The translations under genes were made by a program, and so were the position numbers. Shown here one piece after another: positions 34,531 to 43,344 of a DNA stretch of 64,000 bases. Origin of the DNA: Cytobacillus oceanisediminis 2691 (GTDB lineage: Bacteria > Bacillota > Bacilli > Bacillales > Cytobacillaceae); NCBI RefSeq assembly GCF_000294775.2, contig NZ_CP015506.1:5121501-5185500 (forward strand), given 5' to 3'. Under the pieces are notes generated by a model. The model was not told where the DNA came from, did not search any database, and saw only the letters and a list, made by a program, of their open reading frames with translations. The stretch's first letter is position 1. Each line of letters opens with the position of its first letter.

Positions 34531-36030
34531 ATGGCTAAATATGATGTATTAGTGGTAGGAGCCGGCAATGCGGCACTATGTGCGGCGATTTCGGCAAAGG
34601 AGAATGGGGCAAGCGTCCTGATCCTTGAAAAAGGTCCTGAACATAAGCGCGGAGGCAATTCTTATTTTACAGATGGGGCCATCCGTTTTGCTTATAACGA
34701 TTTAAGCGATATCAGAAGAATCATGCCCTCATTGACAGATGAAGAAGCCGGTAAAATTGTGATGCCGGAGTACAGTGATTCTGACTATTATAATGATTTA
34801 ATGAGGGTGACTGAAGGCCAGAGCCATCCGGAGCTGGCAAATCAGCTTGTTTCTAAGTCTTACGAAACAATCGTTTGGATGAAAGAGCAGGGTGTCGAAT
34901 TTGAACTGAATTATGATAATCAATCATTTAAAAAGGATGACAAAATTCACTTCTGGGGCGGCCTTCCTGTTAAAACTAAGGAAAAAGGAATTGGCTTAAT
35001 GAAGGCACTTTTCCAGCGTGCTAAGGAAGCAGGGATTGACATATGGTATGAGGCCCAGGCAACAAAGTTATTAACCGAAGACAGCAGAATAACCGGCGCA
35101 GTCGTTCAGCAAAAAGAGAAAGAACTTATCGTAGAGGCAAACAGCGTCGTGCTTGCCTGCGGAAGCTTTGAAGCCAATAAAGAAATGCGCTCCAGGAATT
35201 TAGGACCTGAGTGGGAAGCAGCTGCTGTCCGGGGCACAGAATTCAATACAGGTGACGGAATCAATATGGCGATTGAGGCTGGAGCCGAAACATTTGGTGA
35301 ATGGTCAGGATGCCACTCCATTGGTACAGACTATAATGTTCCAAAGGTCGGTGATTTCACAAAGCCAGGCGATATCTTCAAGAAGCATTCATACCCGCTT
35401 GGAATCATGCTAAATAAAGAGGGGTACCGCTTTGTGGATGAAGGCGCCGACTTCAGGAACTATACCTATGCAAAATATGGACGCGAAATTTTAAAACAGC
35501 CTGGACATGTTGCTTACCAGATCTTTGATAGCCAAGTGAGACCTCTTCTGCGCAAAGAATATAATCTGGAAGAAGCAACTGTTTATCAGGCAGACACGCT
35601 CCAGGAATTAGCGGAGCAGCTCCCTGTTGAAAAAGAACAGTTTTTAAAAACCATTCAAGAATATAATGATGCTGTTCAAGATGGTGATTATAATCCGTCT
35701 GTCAAAGATGGAAAATCAACATCAGGCATCACTCCTGAAAAAACGAACTGGGCACTGCGGGCTGAGAAAGGACCCTTCTATGCCTTCCCGGTTACATGCG
35801 GAATTACCTTTGCCTTTGGCGGACTACATGTTAACACCGATGGAGAAGTACTAAATAAAGAACAGACCCCAATTCCAGGGCTTTTTGCAGCAGGAGAGAT
35901 GGTCGGCGGAATCTTTTATAAAAACTATCCAGGCGGATCAGGCTTAATGTCCGGTGCCGTTTATGGCAAAGTCGCCGGAACTCAGGCCGCCTCATTCGCA
36001 GTGAATCAATCCAAGGCTTCAATTAAATAA
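34531..36030 (+). CDS. tcuA: FAD-dependent tricarballylate dehydrogenase-like protein
   Basis: 499 residues of the FAD-binding succinate dehydrogenase/fumarate reductase flavoprotein fold. N-terminal dinucleotide motif VVGAGNAALCAAISAKENG (7-25), then EKGPEHKRGGNSYFT; C-terminal FAGGEM-like FAAGEMVGG and NYPGGSGLMSGAVYG. Length and these motifs are characteristic of TcuA, which oxidises tricarballylate to cis-aconitate. No tcuB (Fe-S/heme partner that reoxidises TcuA in Salmonella) is nearby. Divergent from a LysR regulator. Substrate assignment is by family and context. Confidence 0.82.
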   Translation: MAKYDVLVVGAGNAALCAAISAKENGASVLILEKGPEHKRGGNSYFTDGAIRFAYNDLSDIRRIMPSLTDEEAGKIVMPEYSDSDYYNDLMRVTEGQSHPELANQLVSKSYETIVWMKEQGVEFELNYDNQSFKKDDKIHFWGGLPVKTKEKGIGLMKALFQRAKEAGIDIWYEAQATKLLTEDSRITGAVVQQKEKELIVEANSVVLACGSFEANKEMRSRNLGPEWEAAAVRGTEFNTGDGINMAIEAGAETFGEWSGCHSIGTDYNVPKVGDFTKPGDIFKKHSYPLGIMLNKEGYRFVDEGADFRNYTYAKYGREILKQPGHVAYQIFDSQVRPLLRKEYNLEEATVYQADTLQELAEQLPVEKEQFLKTIQEYNDAVQDGDYNPSVKDGKSTSGITPEKTNWALRAEKGPFYAFPVTCGITFAFGGLHVNTDGEVLNKEQTPIPGLFAAGEMVGGIFYKNYPGGSGLMSGAVYGKVAGTQAASFAVNQSKASIK

Positions 36031-36035
36031 CTATA

Positions 36036-36071
36036 ATGGCGTGCTCAGTTAAGTGAGCACGCCATTTTTTC
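36036..36071. terminator. terminator between tcuA and SLC13 gene
   Basis: ATGGCGTGCTCA-GTTAAG-TGAGCACGCCAT, 12 perfect pairs, then TTTTTTCTT on the + strand; serves tcuA. Confidence 0.92.
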
Positions 36072-36105
36072 TTCAAAATTGAAGAAGAGACAGCCGTAAG
36101 TCGCC

Positions 36106-37473
36106 TCATCCCTGCCAATAAAATGCGAACGCTCCTAAAATAACCCCGATCCAAATCAAAAAGGAAACAGCACCCGCTTTAAGCAAATCTCTCTCACTAA
36201 AATGGCCATATGAATAACTGATTAAATGGACAGGCGATTGGGTGATAAAGAAGAAGCCTGGAATACCTGCCAAAAGCACGGCCTTCACCAGGTTCAGAGC
36301 TGGGAAGCCGCTTAATACATCCCCCAGTGAAATAACTAAAGGGAGCATAATGGCCAGGAAACCTAAGACATTCACAAACATGATTCTCATCAATGAAGTT
36401 AATAGAATTAAAATCAAAACAGTCATAAACGGAGTCTTCAGGGCAAGGATTGGGGTGAGATACTTAACCAGCAAATCGATGGTGCCTGTACTTAACAGCA
36501 TCCCTGAGACCATGAGCGTGGAAGCAAAAAACAGAACGATATCCCAATTAATCGATTTTCTTGCCCGCTCCCATTCCCAGACTCCGATTCCCGGGAATAT
36601 GGTCAGACAGGCGCCCAAAAGTCCAATGAGGGGAATTGAGTATCCATGTATGGTCTGCGTGATCCAAAGAGTAAGTGTAACGCCCATAATCGCAAGCATT
36701 TTCTTTTCTCTTGCACTGATGTTTCCCAATTCGCTGATTTTGGCTTCAAGCAGACACAGCAAATGCTCTTTGTTCATTTTCTCCGGCGGAAACATGATGA
36801 TGAATGCCAGACCGAGCAGCACGGCAAAAATAGCGATTGGCACTCCAAAAGTAAGAGTCCATTGCAGATAATCAATATGATGGCCACTATCGGACAAAAG
36901 ACTGTAAGCATAGATCGTTGAACTTGCTCCTGTAGCAACAAAAGCACCAGTAATCGGGATCAGATAGGTGATGCCGATGAACAAGGATTTCGCCAGATTG
37001 CTTGATTCGTCCATTGACTTTAAGCTTCTGATCAGACTATCAAATACGGAGGAAATAAGACTTGCTTTCCCGACATTGGACGGTACAAGGACCGATAAAA
37101 TAAAGACAAGTAAAAATGAGATGAAGACAAGCACCTTGCCTGCACCGCGCGACCATTTCAAAATCACCAGGGAAAGCCTGTCGGCTAATCCAGTATCGAT
37201 AAAGGCTCTTGAGATGATAAATGTAGAAACCAGCAGCCAGACAACATCAGAACTAATATATGCCAGCACCTCTTCATAAGTAAAAAAATGAAAGGAAAAC
37301 ATCAGCATGACTAGTAGTGAGCTGTAGGCCAGGGGAAATACGTTTCCCACCCATAATAGCTGGATGATCACAAGCGCGACGAGCGACTGTACTTTTATAT
37401 TCCATTGCATCGGGAGGATAAAAAAGAAAAGATACAGCGCGATTGCTATAATCATTAGAAGTTTCTTTTTCAT
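36106..37473 (-). CDS. SLC13/DASS-family carboxylate permease
   Basis: 455 residues with about 12 transmembrane helices. DASS features include the first hairpin FVPSNVGKAS-type segment (SVLVPSNVGKASLI), GAFVATGASSTIYAY resembling the SNT Na+/carboxylate motif region, and a second pseudo-repeat around MIMFVNVLGFLAIMLP. Family members import di- and tricarboxylates with Na+ or exchange them. Convergent to tcuA, with a good ribosome-binding site (AAGGAGAAACATT). It may be cotranscribed with tctCBA, which ends 67 bp upstream, although a hairpin lies between. Confidence 0.82.
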   Translation of the reverse strand: MKKKLLMIIAIALYLFFFILPMQWNIKVQSLVALVIIQLLWVGNVFPLAYSSLLVMLMFSFHFFTYEEVLAYISSDVVWLLVSTFIISRAFIDTGLADRLSLVILKWSRGAGKVLVFISFLLVFILSVLVPSNVGKASLISSVFDSLIRSLKSMDESSNLAKSLFIGITYLIPITGAFVATGASSTIYAYSLLSDSGHHIDYLQWTLTFGVPIAIFAVLLGLAFIIMFPPEKMNKEHLLCLLEAKISELGNISAREKKMLAIMGVTLTLWITQTIHGYSIPLIGLLGACLTIFPGIGVWEWERARKSINWDIVLFFASTLMVSGMLLSTGTIDLLVKYLTPILALKTPFMTVLILILLTSLMRIMFVNVLGFLAIMLPLVISLGDVLSGFPALNLVKAVLLAGIPGFFFITQSPVHLISYSYGHFSERDLLKAGAVSFLIWIGVILGAFAFYWQG

Positions 37474-37496
37474 AATGTTTCTCCTTCGGCGTAAAC

Positions 37497-37530
37497 AGGA
37501 AAATCCACCATTATTCTGGTGGACTTTCCT
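37497..37530 (-). terminator. hairpin between tctA and SLC13 gene
   Basis: AGTCCACC/GGTGGATT stem followed by TTTCC on the minus strand. Partial read-through into the permease gene is possible. Confidence 0.6.
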
Positions 37531-37539
37531 GGATCCATA

Positions 37540-39045
37540 TTAAGCAGAGATAGCATCTTTATCATCATTTCTGCTTTTCTTCTTGAACTTATTGATCACA
37601 ATTGGATAGAACAAAGAAAGTACAGTCAGCACAATCAGTGTAATCGATATTCCGGAAGAAAAGAATATACTTAAGCTGCCGTTAGATGAAGTCAGGGCCA
37701 TCCGGAAATTCTGCTCCATATCCCCGCCCACAATAATTGCCAGCACCAGAGGGGCAATTGGGAAGTCCATTATTTTCATAAAAAGCCCAATTACGCCAAA
37801 AAGAAGCAGCAGGAAATAATCAACGGTGCTATAGCTGAGTGTGTATGTGCCTATAAACGCCAGCATGATGATAAGCGGATATAGAACCTTAGCTGGTGTA
37901 TCCAGGATTTTCACCAATAAGCCGACAAGGAGAATATTGATGATGACTAATGCGATATTTCCAATAAACATGCTGTTGATCAGGGCCCATACCATTCCAG
38001 GATCATTTTCAAAAAGCAAGGGGCCAGGTCTCACTCCCAGCATAATAAGAGCTCCCAGCATGACCGCTGTCGTGCCTGAACCTGGGATTCCCATGGTCAA
38101 AAGCGGAATCATTGCCCCAACAGAAGCAGCATTATTGGATGATTCCGGAGCTGCAAGTCCCTCAACAGCACCTTCACCGAACTCCTCAGGCTTCTTTGAT
38201 AGCTGCTTCTCAGAAGAATAACTCATCATGGAAGCAATCGATCCTCCCGCCCCAGGGAGGACACCAACGATAAATCCTAATGGAGCACTGCGAAGTATCG
38301 GCCACTTCGACCTTTTCCATTGTTCCTTGGTAAACCAGATTCTGCCAACCTTTTTCTTTTCTTTTTTTACTTTATCAATAGTTAAAAAGTTATAAAAAAC
38401 TTCTCCTACTGCATAAACACCGATAATAACAATGAGGAATTCAATACCTTCACTTAAATGGGGAATATCCATTGTAAAACGGTGCACTCCCGTCTGGGGG
38501 TCAATTCCAATGGTACTGATCAGAAGACCCAGCGCCATCGCGATGAAGCCTTTCACCATTTTACCGATAGAAAGTGATACAATGGCCGATAATGTTAAAA
38601 GCATTAATAGGAAATATTCTGATGGGCCAAATTTTAAAGCGAAGTTTGCCAGCGGCTTTGCCAAAAAGATAAAACCAAAGACCGCCAATACACCGCCAAT
38701 AAAGGAAGCCACTGCGGAAATGGCCATTGCCTCTCCTGCCTGTCCCTTTTGAGCCATCGGATATCCGTCAAAGGTGGCCGCGATGGCAGATCCATCCCCC
38801 GGTGTATTGAGTAGAATCGAACTTCTTGAGCCGCCATACATGGCACCATAATAAATGGCAGCCATTAAAATGATCGCACTTGTCGGGTCCATCCCAAAGG
38901 TAATGGGTATTAACACCGCAACAGCTGTAGCTGGCCCCAGGCCTGGGAGCATGCCGACAATCGTGCCTAAAAACCCGCCAATTACAACCCAAAAGATATT
39001 CATTGGCTGTAAAACGATCTGGAACCCTTGCAAGAAAGCATCCAT
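37540..39045 (-). CDS. tctA: tripartite tricarboxylate transporter, large membrane subunit TctA
   Basis: 501 residues with about 12 transmembrane helices. TctA signatures: GTIVGMLPGLGPATAVAVLIP near the N-terminus, YGGSRSSILLNTPGD, and the second repeat FIVGVLPGAGGSIASMM and PESSNNAAS. It forms the Na+- or H+-driven channel of a TTT transporter together with TctB and receives ligand from the lipoprotein TctC. Genes run tctC-tctB-tctA with short gaps. Substrate likely citrate or tricarballylate from the neighbouring tcuA and CitST-like genes. Confidence 0.92.
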   Translation of the reverse strand: MDAFLQGFQIVLQPMNIFWVVIGGFLGTIVGMLPGLGPATAVAVLIPITFGMDPTSAIILMAAIYYGAMYGGSRSSILLNTPGDGSAIAATFDGYPMAQKGQAGEAMAISAVASFIGGVLAVFGFIFLAKPLANFALKFGPSEYFLLMLLTLSAIVSLSIGKMVKGFIAMALGLLISTIGIDPQTGVHRFTMDIPHLSEGIEFLIVIIGVYAVGEVFYNFLTIDKVKKEKKKVGRIWFTKEQWKRSKWPILRSAPLGFIVGVLPGAGGSIASMMSYSSEKQLSKKPEEFGEGAVEGLAAPESSNNAASVGAMIPLLTMGIPGSGTTAVMLGALIMLGVRPGPLLFENDPGMVWALINSMFIGNIALVIINILLVGLLVKILDTPAKVLYPLIIMLAFIGTYTLSYSTVDYFLLLLFGVIGLFMKIMDFPIAPLVLAIIVGGDMEQNFRMALTSSNGSLSIFFSSGISITLIVLTVLSLFYPIVINKFKKKSRNDDKDAISA

Positions 39046-39066
39046 GCTAACTTCTCACCTCCATAT

Positions 39067-39516
39067 TTATGGTAAACTCACACCCAATAATTCACTAAAG
39101 CCGTACCAGGTTATGAACGAAAATGAAACCGTGACAATGATATTAGCCTTCCACTTCTTCCATCCATTCACATAGAAGAGCAGACATCCAAGGAAAATAA
39201 TGGTAGAAGCCAGAAATCCAAAAGGTTCGAAAATAAAAGCGTAAATCACTCCCAGGGCGATGGTCACTGCTATTAATTTCAATGTTCTCCCCTCAAAAAG
39301 CCCCTGGATTTTCCCATTATGTTCATGCAGGGTTTTTAATTCGTTAAAGAGATAGATGACGCTAAGCACCAGCATGAAAATACTTAATCCTATCGGAAAG
39401 TATAAAGGCCCGTTTGGGTTTCCGAGATTTGCCTTTGGAATGGCGAATGAGCTGATTAAAAAGAAACCGGCAATGATGATCATTAACAAAGGCATTCCTA
39501 TTTTTACGGCTTTCAT
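39067..39516 (-). CDS. tctB: tripartite tricarboxylate transporter, small subunit TctB
   Basis: 149 residues with four hydrophobic segments (about 7-25, 38-57, 78-98 and 103-140), the usual TctB size. Low sequence conservation is normal in this family; the position between tctC and tctA (12 and 21 bp gaps) decides the call. Visible family features include GNPNGPLYFPIGLSIFM and FEPFGFLASTIIFLGCL, split here as PNGPLYFPIG and FEPFGFLAST. Ribosome-binding site AAGGGAGCG. Confidence 0.88.
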   Translation of the reverse strand: MKAVKIGMPLLMIIIAGFFLISSFAIPKANLGNPNGPLYFPIGLSIFMLVLSVIYLFNELKTLHEHNGKIQGLFEGRTLKLIAVTIALGVIYAFIFEPFGFLASTIIFLGCLLFYVNGWKKWKANIIVTVSFSFITWYGFSELLGVSLP

Positions 39517-39528
39517 CCCATCGCTCCC

Positions 39529-40506
39529 TTACTTAACCAATCCAGAATCATTGATCAGATCTTTGTATAACTTCTCCTGTTCATCAAAAAACGCTTTGGT
39601 TTCTTCACTATTTTGATAGAAGTCATCCCAGTCATTATTCTCAAGCAGCTTCTTCCATTCATCCGTTTTAACCATTTCCGTTAACTTCTCATCCCAATAT
39701 TTGATTTCTTCTTCAGTCATGTCAGGCGGGCCCATAATACCTCTCCAGTGAGGAAAGACCATATCTATTCCTTCTTCCTGAAGTGTAGGCACATCTTCGA
39801 GCTCTTCCAATGTCTTATCAGAGGATACAGTCAAGATTCTAAGCTTTCCAGCCAAGTGCTGATCCTTAACCTCTGATAACGATGTGGTTACAGCATCCAC
39901 ATGGTTCCCCATCAAAGCGGTAACCACATCTCCCCCGCCACCATCATAAACAAGGAAATTCAAATCTGCTGGTGTGATCCCTTTCATGTCTGCAACCTGT
40001 ACAAATGCCAGATGGTCATCATTTCCTAATCCAGGGCCAACTCCGATTTTAATGGACTTTGGATCCTTCTTGATCTGGTCCATTAAGTCATTGATGGATT
40101 TATATGGAGAATCAACCGATACGGCAATTGCCTGCCATTCAGTGGCCAGAGTTGCTAACGGAGTAAATTCTTTGTGCGTCAGCTTACTTTGTCCCAGTAA
40201 ATTATTCGTCAGGAGCAAACTCGAATTTACTGCAAGGTTATGAGAGTCTTTGCTGTGCAGATAGTTCCAGCCCACCTCACCGCCGCCTCCCGGCTTATTA
40301 ATGACATTTACATTACTCTTGACTAGTTTGTTATCTTTTAAGATTTTCTGTACGGATCGGGCAGTCAAATCCCATCCTCCACCCGGAGATGCAGGGGCTA
40401 CAATTTCAATGTTCTTAGAAGGGTAATCTGCACTGTTAGATGCTTTACCTGATGAACATGCCGAAAGCAATACTACAGATAATATTAATATTCCAAGTTT
40501 TTTCAT
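39529..40506 (-). CDS. tctC: tripartite tricarboxylate transporter substrate-binding lipoprotein TctC
   Basis: 325 residues from the ATG at 40506 (AAGGAG eight nt upstream; a GTG three codons earlier touches the Shine-Dalgarno). Lipobox LLSAC with lipidated Cys17. Bug/TctC signatures: YPSKNIEIVAPASPGGGWD after the signal, VINKPGGGGEVGWNYL, and IKIGVGPGLGNDDH. It binds a carboxylate outside the membrane and delivers it to TctAB. First gene of the operon; the promoter region carries a perfect cre site, so catabolite repression is expected in addition to the two-component system. Confidence 0.92.
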   Translation of the reverse strand: MKKLGILILSVVLLSACSSGKASNSADYPSKNIEIVAPASPGGGWDLTARSVQKILKDNKLVKSNVNVINKPGGGGEVGWNYLHSKDSHNLAVNSSLLLTNNLLGQSKLTHKEFTPLATLATEWQAIAVSVDSPYKSINDLMDQIKKDPKSIKIGVGPGLGNDDHLAFVQVADMKGITPADLNFLVYDGGGGDVVTALMGNHVDAVTTSLSEVKDQHLAGKLRILTVSSDKTLEELEDVPTLQEEGIDMVFPHWRGIMGPPDMTEEEIKYWDEKLTEMVKTDEWKKLLENNDWDDFYQNSEETKAFFDEQEKLYKDLINDSGLVK

Positions 40507-40542
40507 GGTATCCACTCCTTATAAGTTATTTATTCTGAATTT

Positions 40543-40571
40543 ATAATAAATTCTAAATACCATAGTGTAAA
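40543..40571 (-). promoter_or_regulatory. predicted sigma-A promoter of tctCBA
   Basis: Minus-strand TTTACA (-35, 40571-40566), 17-bp spacer, TATTAT (-10, 40548-40543); the tctC start lies 37 bp downstream. Confidence 0.65.
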
Positions 40572-40579
40572 CGTTTTCA
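40566..40579. promoter_or_regulatory. cre site (CcpA operator) overlapping tctC -35
   Basis: TGTAAACGTTTTCA matches the cre consensus TGWAANCGNTNWCA at every position. It shares its TGTAAA half with the -35 box, so CcpA binding would block RNA polymerase. Confidence 0.8.
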
Positions 40580-40689
40580 AAAAAATGTCCATATAAACCT
40601 TTATATGCATTTTGTTCATTATGTTCATATGTTCATTGGTTCACATATTTATAAAAAAAAGAAAAAGCCCTGATCACTCGGACCTTTCC

Positions 40690-41376
40690 TCATCCTTCTT
40701 TTATGTAATAATTTCGTTCCGGCCGTCCTACAATTCCATACTCCTGCTCCACATACGCTTTATTGGCACTTACCAAATATTCAAGATACCTTCTGGCCGT
40801 AGTCCTGGATGCGCCCATTTTTTCGCCAACCTTGTCAGCGGACATGCCTTTCGTCTCTTTCTTTAGTATTTGGCTTACTTTGTTTAAGGTAAGGTAGTCA
40901 ATTCCTGCAGGCAAATCAAGTTTATCCTCTTTCACCTTGCGGCTTCCAAATAACCGGTCAATGGCATCCTGATTTACTTCCGCTATTGAGTCCAGGATCT
41001 GCTTATCTTGCCTATATTTCTCAAGTGTTCCGATCAAGGTCTCCATTGTTACCGGCTTAATCAAATAGTTATGGACGCCAAATTTCAAGGCTTTTTGCAA
41101 ATATTCTTTTTCTCTGGCGGCTGATATCAAAATAACATCCAGTGTGGGGAACTTTTCACGGATTTCCAGCAGCAGGTCTGTTCCCAATCTATCCGGCATA
41201 TATATGTCCAGCAGCAGCAAATCCACTTGATGGACGTTCAATAAATTCATAGTTTCCCTAGCATTTAAGGCCTTCCCGACTAACTTCATGCCCTTAACCC
41301 TTGATAAAAATTCTTCATGGATTTGCGCAATTCGGAAATCATCCTCAGCAATTACAACATTGATTACCCCACTCAA
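40690..41376 (-). CDS. CitB-type response regulator (CitT/DctR-like)
   Basis: 228 residues with a TTG start after AAAGGGGGAA. Receiver (about 5-122): acidic EDD at the first strand, phospho-acceptor Asp in LLLLDIYMPD, Thr/Ser and Lys (ISAAREKEY, LIKPVT) in place. C-terminal helix-turn-helix about 165-215 (MSADKVGEKMGASRTTARRYLEYL), the layout of CitT, DctR and MalR of Bacillus. Cotranscribed with its kinase (25-bp gap) and located upstream of tctC, so it should activate the tct operon when the carboxylate is present. Confidence 0.9.
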   Translation of the reverse strand: MSGVINVVIAEDDFRIAQIHEEFLSRVKGMKLVGKALNARETMNLLNVHQVDLLLLDIYMPDRLGTDLLLEIREKFPTLDVILISAAREKEYLQKALKFGVHNYLIKPVTMETLIGTLEKYRQDKQILDSIAEVNQDAIDRLFGSRKVKEDKLDLPAGIDYLTLNKVSQILKKETKGMSADKVGEKMGASRTTARRYLEYLVSANKAYVEQEYGIVGRPERNYYIKEG

Positions 41377-41401
41377 ATTCCCCCTTTATAAGAGATAATC
41401 A

Positions 41402-42985
41402 TTATGGCAAGTAGACAGTGAACACCGTACCATTTTCTTCATTACTGTCAAATTCAATCATTCCGCCTAATGATCGTGCTTCATCGTTTACATTCCCAAG
41501 TCCATATCCTCTATGTTTTCCCTTAGAAGAAAAACCGGTTTGAAAAATAAACGGCTTATCCTCATCCTTAATTCCCTTGCCGTTGTCATTGATTTCAAAA
41601 ATTACGTCATTTCCGATATCTGTCACAAAGAAATGAACCATCTTTTCTTCTTTTTCTGCAACGGCATCAAATGCATTATTAATGAGATTTCCCAAAATAA
41701 TGATCAGGGAAGATAGCTTGAATTTTACCGGTAGGGATTCCAGCGAGCTTTCTGGGTCAATAACAAAATTTATCTTCTTTTCCGATGCCTGCGCCATTTT
41801 CCCTAATAGGATGGCCTGGACTTTTTCATCCTGTATTTTCGATAGTAATAAATCTTCCTCTATTGAATGGATATGTGCCTCATTTTTAATAAACTCAATC
41901 GCTTCCCTCTTCTTATTCAGCTGAAGAAGGCCGAGAATGGCATACAGCTTATTGGTGAATTCATGAGCTTGAGCTCTCAGGTCATCGGAATACTGCCTAA
42001 CCTCAGATAGGGCATCAATCATATGCTTAATCTCTGTCCGATCACGAAAGCTTCCGACCATCCCTTTCTTTTGTTCTTCTTCAATAATTGGCTCAGTGCT
42101 GACGATCATAATTTTTTCTTTGTATTGTATTTCAACATTCATTTGTTTTTCATTGTTTGAAAGGATCTTTAACATTTCTGAGGAGTCAATTACTTCAGTT
42201 AAGGGCCGACCTTCTGCCTGTGCCTCAATATCCAGCATATGCTGTGCAGACGAGTTCATCATGGTGATAACTCCTTGTGCATCCACAGCAATGATTCCCT
42301 CTCGCACCGATTGCAGGATTGCATTTCTTTCTCTGAACAAAGCGGCAATTTCATATGGTTCCAGATTGAGAGTATCTTTGCGAATGCTGTTGGCCAATAG
42401 GAAGCTTCCAAAAATCCCCATAATTAAGATCAATACGGAGGCCTTTAGAATCTTTGCGATGTCGTCCCAAATAGAAATATATATCGCATCCATTTCATAT
42501 AAAACAACGACTGTACCCTCGACTTTTTTATATGGTCCATAATCCACCATAACTGGGGCAATCGCTTTAAGCACCTTTCTGCCGTTTTCCGTTGTTTGGA
42601 GTACGTAATAGCTCCCATAAGTAAGCGCTTTATCTGCATTGTCATTATTCAGCATTTTATATAAACCCTGTTCATCTGTTGAAGCAATCAGCCTCCCATC
42701 ACGGCCCTGAAAAAATACAGTCATGGGCTTGGATTGATATTTAATCTGGTCCATCAATATATTGATATTTTCATATTCGCCGCCATGCCGAAAAAAATCT
42801 TGCAGGGCAGGCATATAAGACAGGGTCTTGGCCGTTTCCAAGGAAATTTCCCTCGCCTTTACCACATCATCAGCCTGCTTCATATAAATAAATAGACCTG
42901 ATAAAGAAGTGATGATAAATATAATCAGCATAAGGACCAATCCCAGAATTTTCACCTTCAATGAAACCTTTAGGAATTTTTTCAT
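41402..42985 (-). CDS. CitA/DcuS-type sensor histidine kinase
   Basis: 527 residues: transmembrane helix 1 (about 11-33), an extracellular PDC/CitAP sensor region (about 38-180) as in carboxylate sensors, helix 2 (about 183-203), a cytosolic PAS (about 215-320) and a kinase core. H-box: LRAQAHEFTNKLYAILGLLQ, with the SPOB-like RxxxHE pattern of CitA/DcuS. ATPase: NLINNAFDAV (N-box), NDNGKGI and GYGLGN (G-boxes). Operon with a CitT-like regulator next to tctCBA. Ligand probably citrate or tricarballylate. Confidence 0.9.
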   Translation of the reverse strand: MKKFLKVSLKVKILGLVLMLIIFIITSLSGLFIYMKQADDVVKAREISLETAKTLSYMPALQDFFRHGGEYENINILMDQIKYQSKPMTVFFQGRDGRLIASTDEQGLYKMLNNDNADKALTYGSYYVLQTTENGRKVLKAIAPVMVDYGPYKKVEGTVVVLYEMDAIYISIWDDIAKILKASVLILIMGIFGSFLLANSIRKDTLNLEPYEIAALFRERNAILQSVREGIIAVDAQGVITMMNSSAQHMLDIEAQAEGRPLTEVIDSSEMLKILSNNEKQMNVEIQYKEKIMIVSTEPIIEEEQKKGMVGSFRDRTEIKHMIDALSEVRQYSDDLRAQAHEFTNKLYAILGLLQLNKKREAIEFIKNEAHIHSIEEDLLLSKIQDEKVQAILLGKMAQASEKKINFVIDPESSLESLPVKFKLSSLIIILGNLINNAFDAVAEKEEKMVHFFVTDIGNDVIFEINDNGKGIKDEDKPFIFQTGFSSKGKHRGYGLGNVNDEARSLGGMIEFDSNEENGTVFTVYLP

Positions 42986-43082
42986 GATATCTTCATTAGC
43001 TGTTCACTATATCCCATCTTTTTCTATTATATTAGTATAAATATTCAAAATTATCCATGAATACTTCTTACTAGTCGGCCAA

Positions 43083-43205
43083 TAAGAAAAGCGCAAGCGC
43101 CTTCGGAACAAGCCAAAAGCGCTTGTTCCGTGCGAAGAACACCCAAGGAAGCTTCCCTTAGGTGCTCACCCCCGACAAGCACAAGTCGAGCCTCTCGGCG
43201 TTCAA
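43083..43205. repeat. GC-rich palindromic repeat
   Basis: AAAAGCGCAAGCGCCTTCGG at the left, an inner hairpin (GGAACAAGC...GCTTGTTCC), and CCCCCGACAAGCACAAGTCGAGCC at the right (given in parts elsewhere). The ACAAGCAYAAG-CGAGCC core is shared with the copies at 52563, 52690, 62816 and 63829. Confidence 0.75.
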
Positions 43206-43224
43206 ATGTTATTAATATCAGAAA

Positions 43225-43280
43225 TTAAAAACCGCAGAATCGATTTGTCAGTCCTCTGACAGCTCGATTCTGCGGTTTCA
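43225..43280 (-). terminator. long terminator of murA with nested hairpin
   Basis: Outer stem AAACCGCAGAATCGA / TCGATTCTGCGGTTT (15 pairs) with an inner TGTCAG/CTGACA hairpin in the loop. T-rich on the minus side (TTTTTAATTTC). Confidence 0.85.
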
Positions 43281-43344
43281 GTTTGAAATGCGCGCAAGGC
43301 GACTATTTTGACGACTTGCAGGTGGCCGCCTTGATTGGCATTAC

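Larger units (their letters stand above)
42986..43344. other. intergenic region between murA and the sensor kinase gene
   Basis: Contains the kinase promoter region, one palindromic repeat (43083-43205) and the long murA terminator. No gene. Confidence 0.7.
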
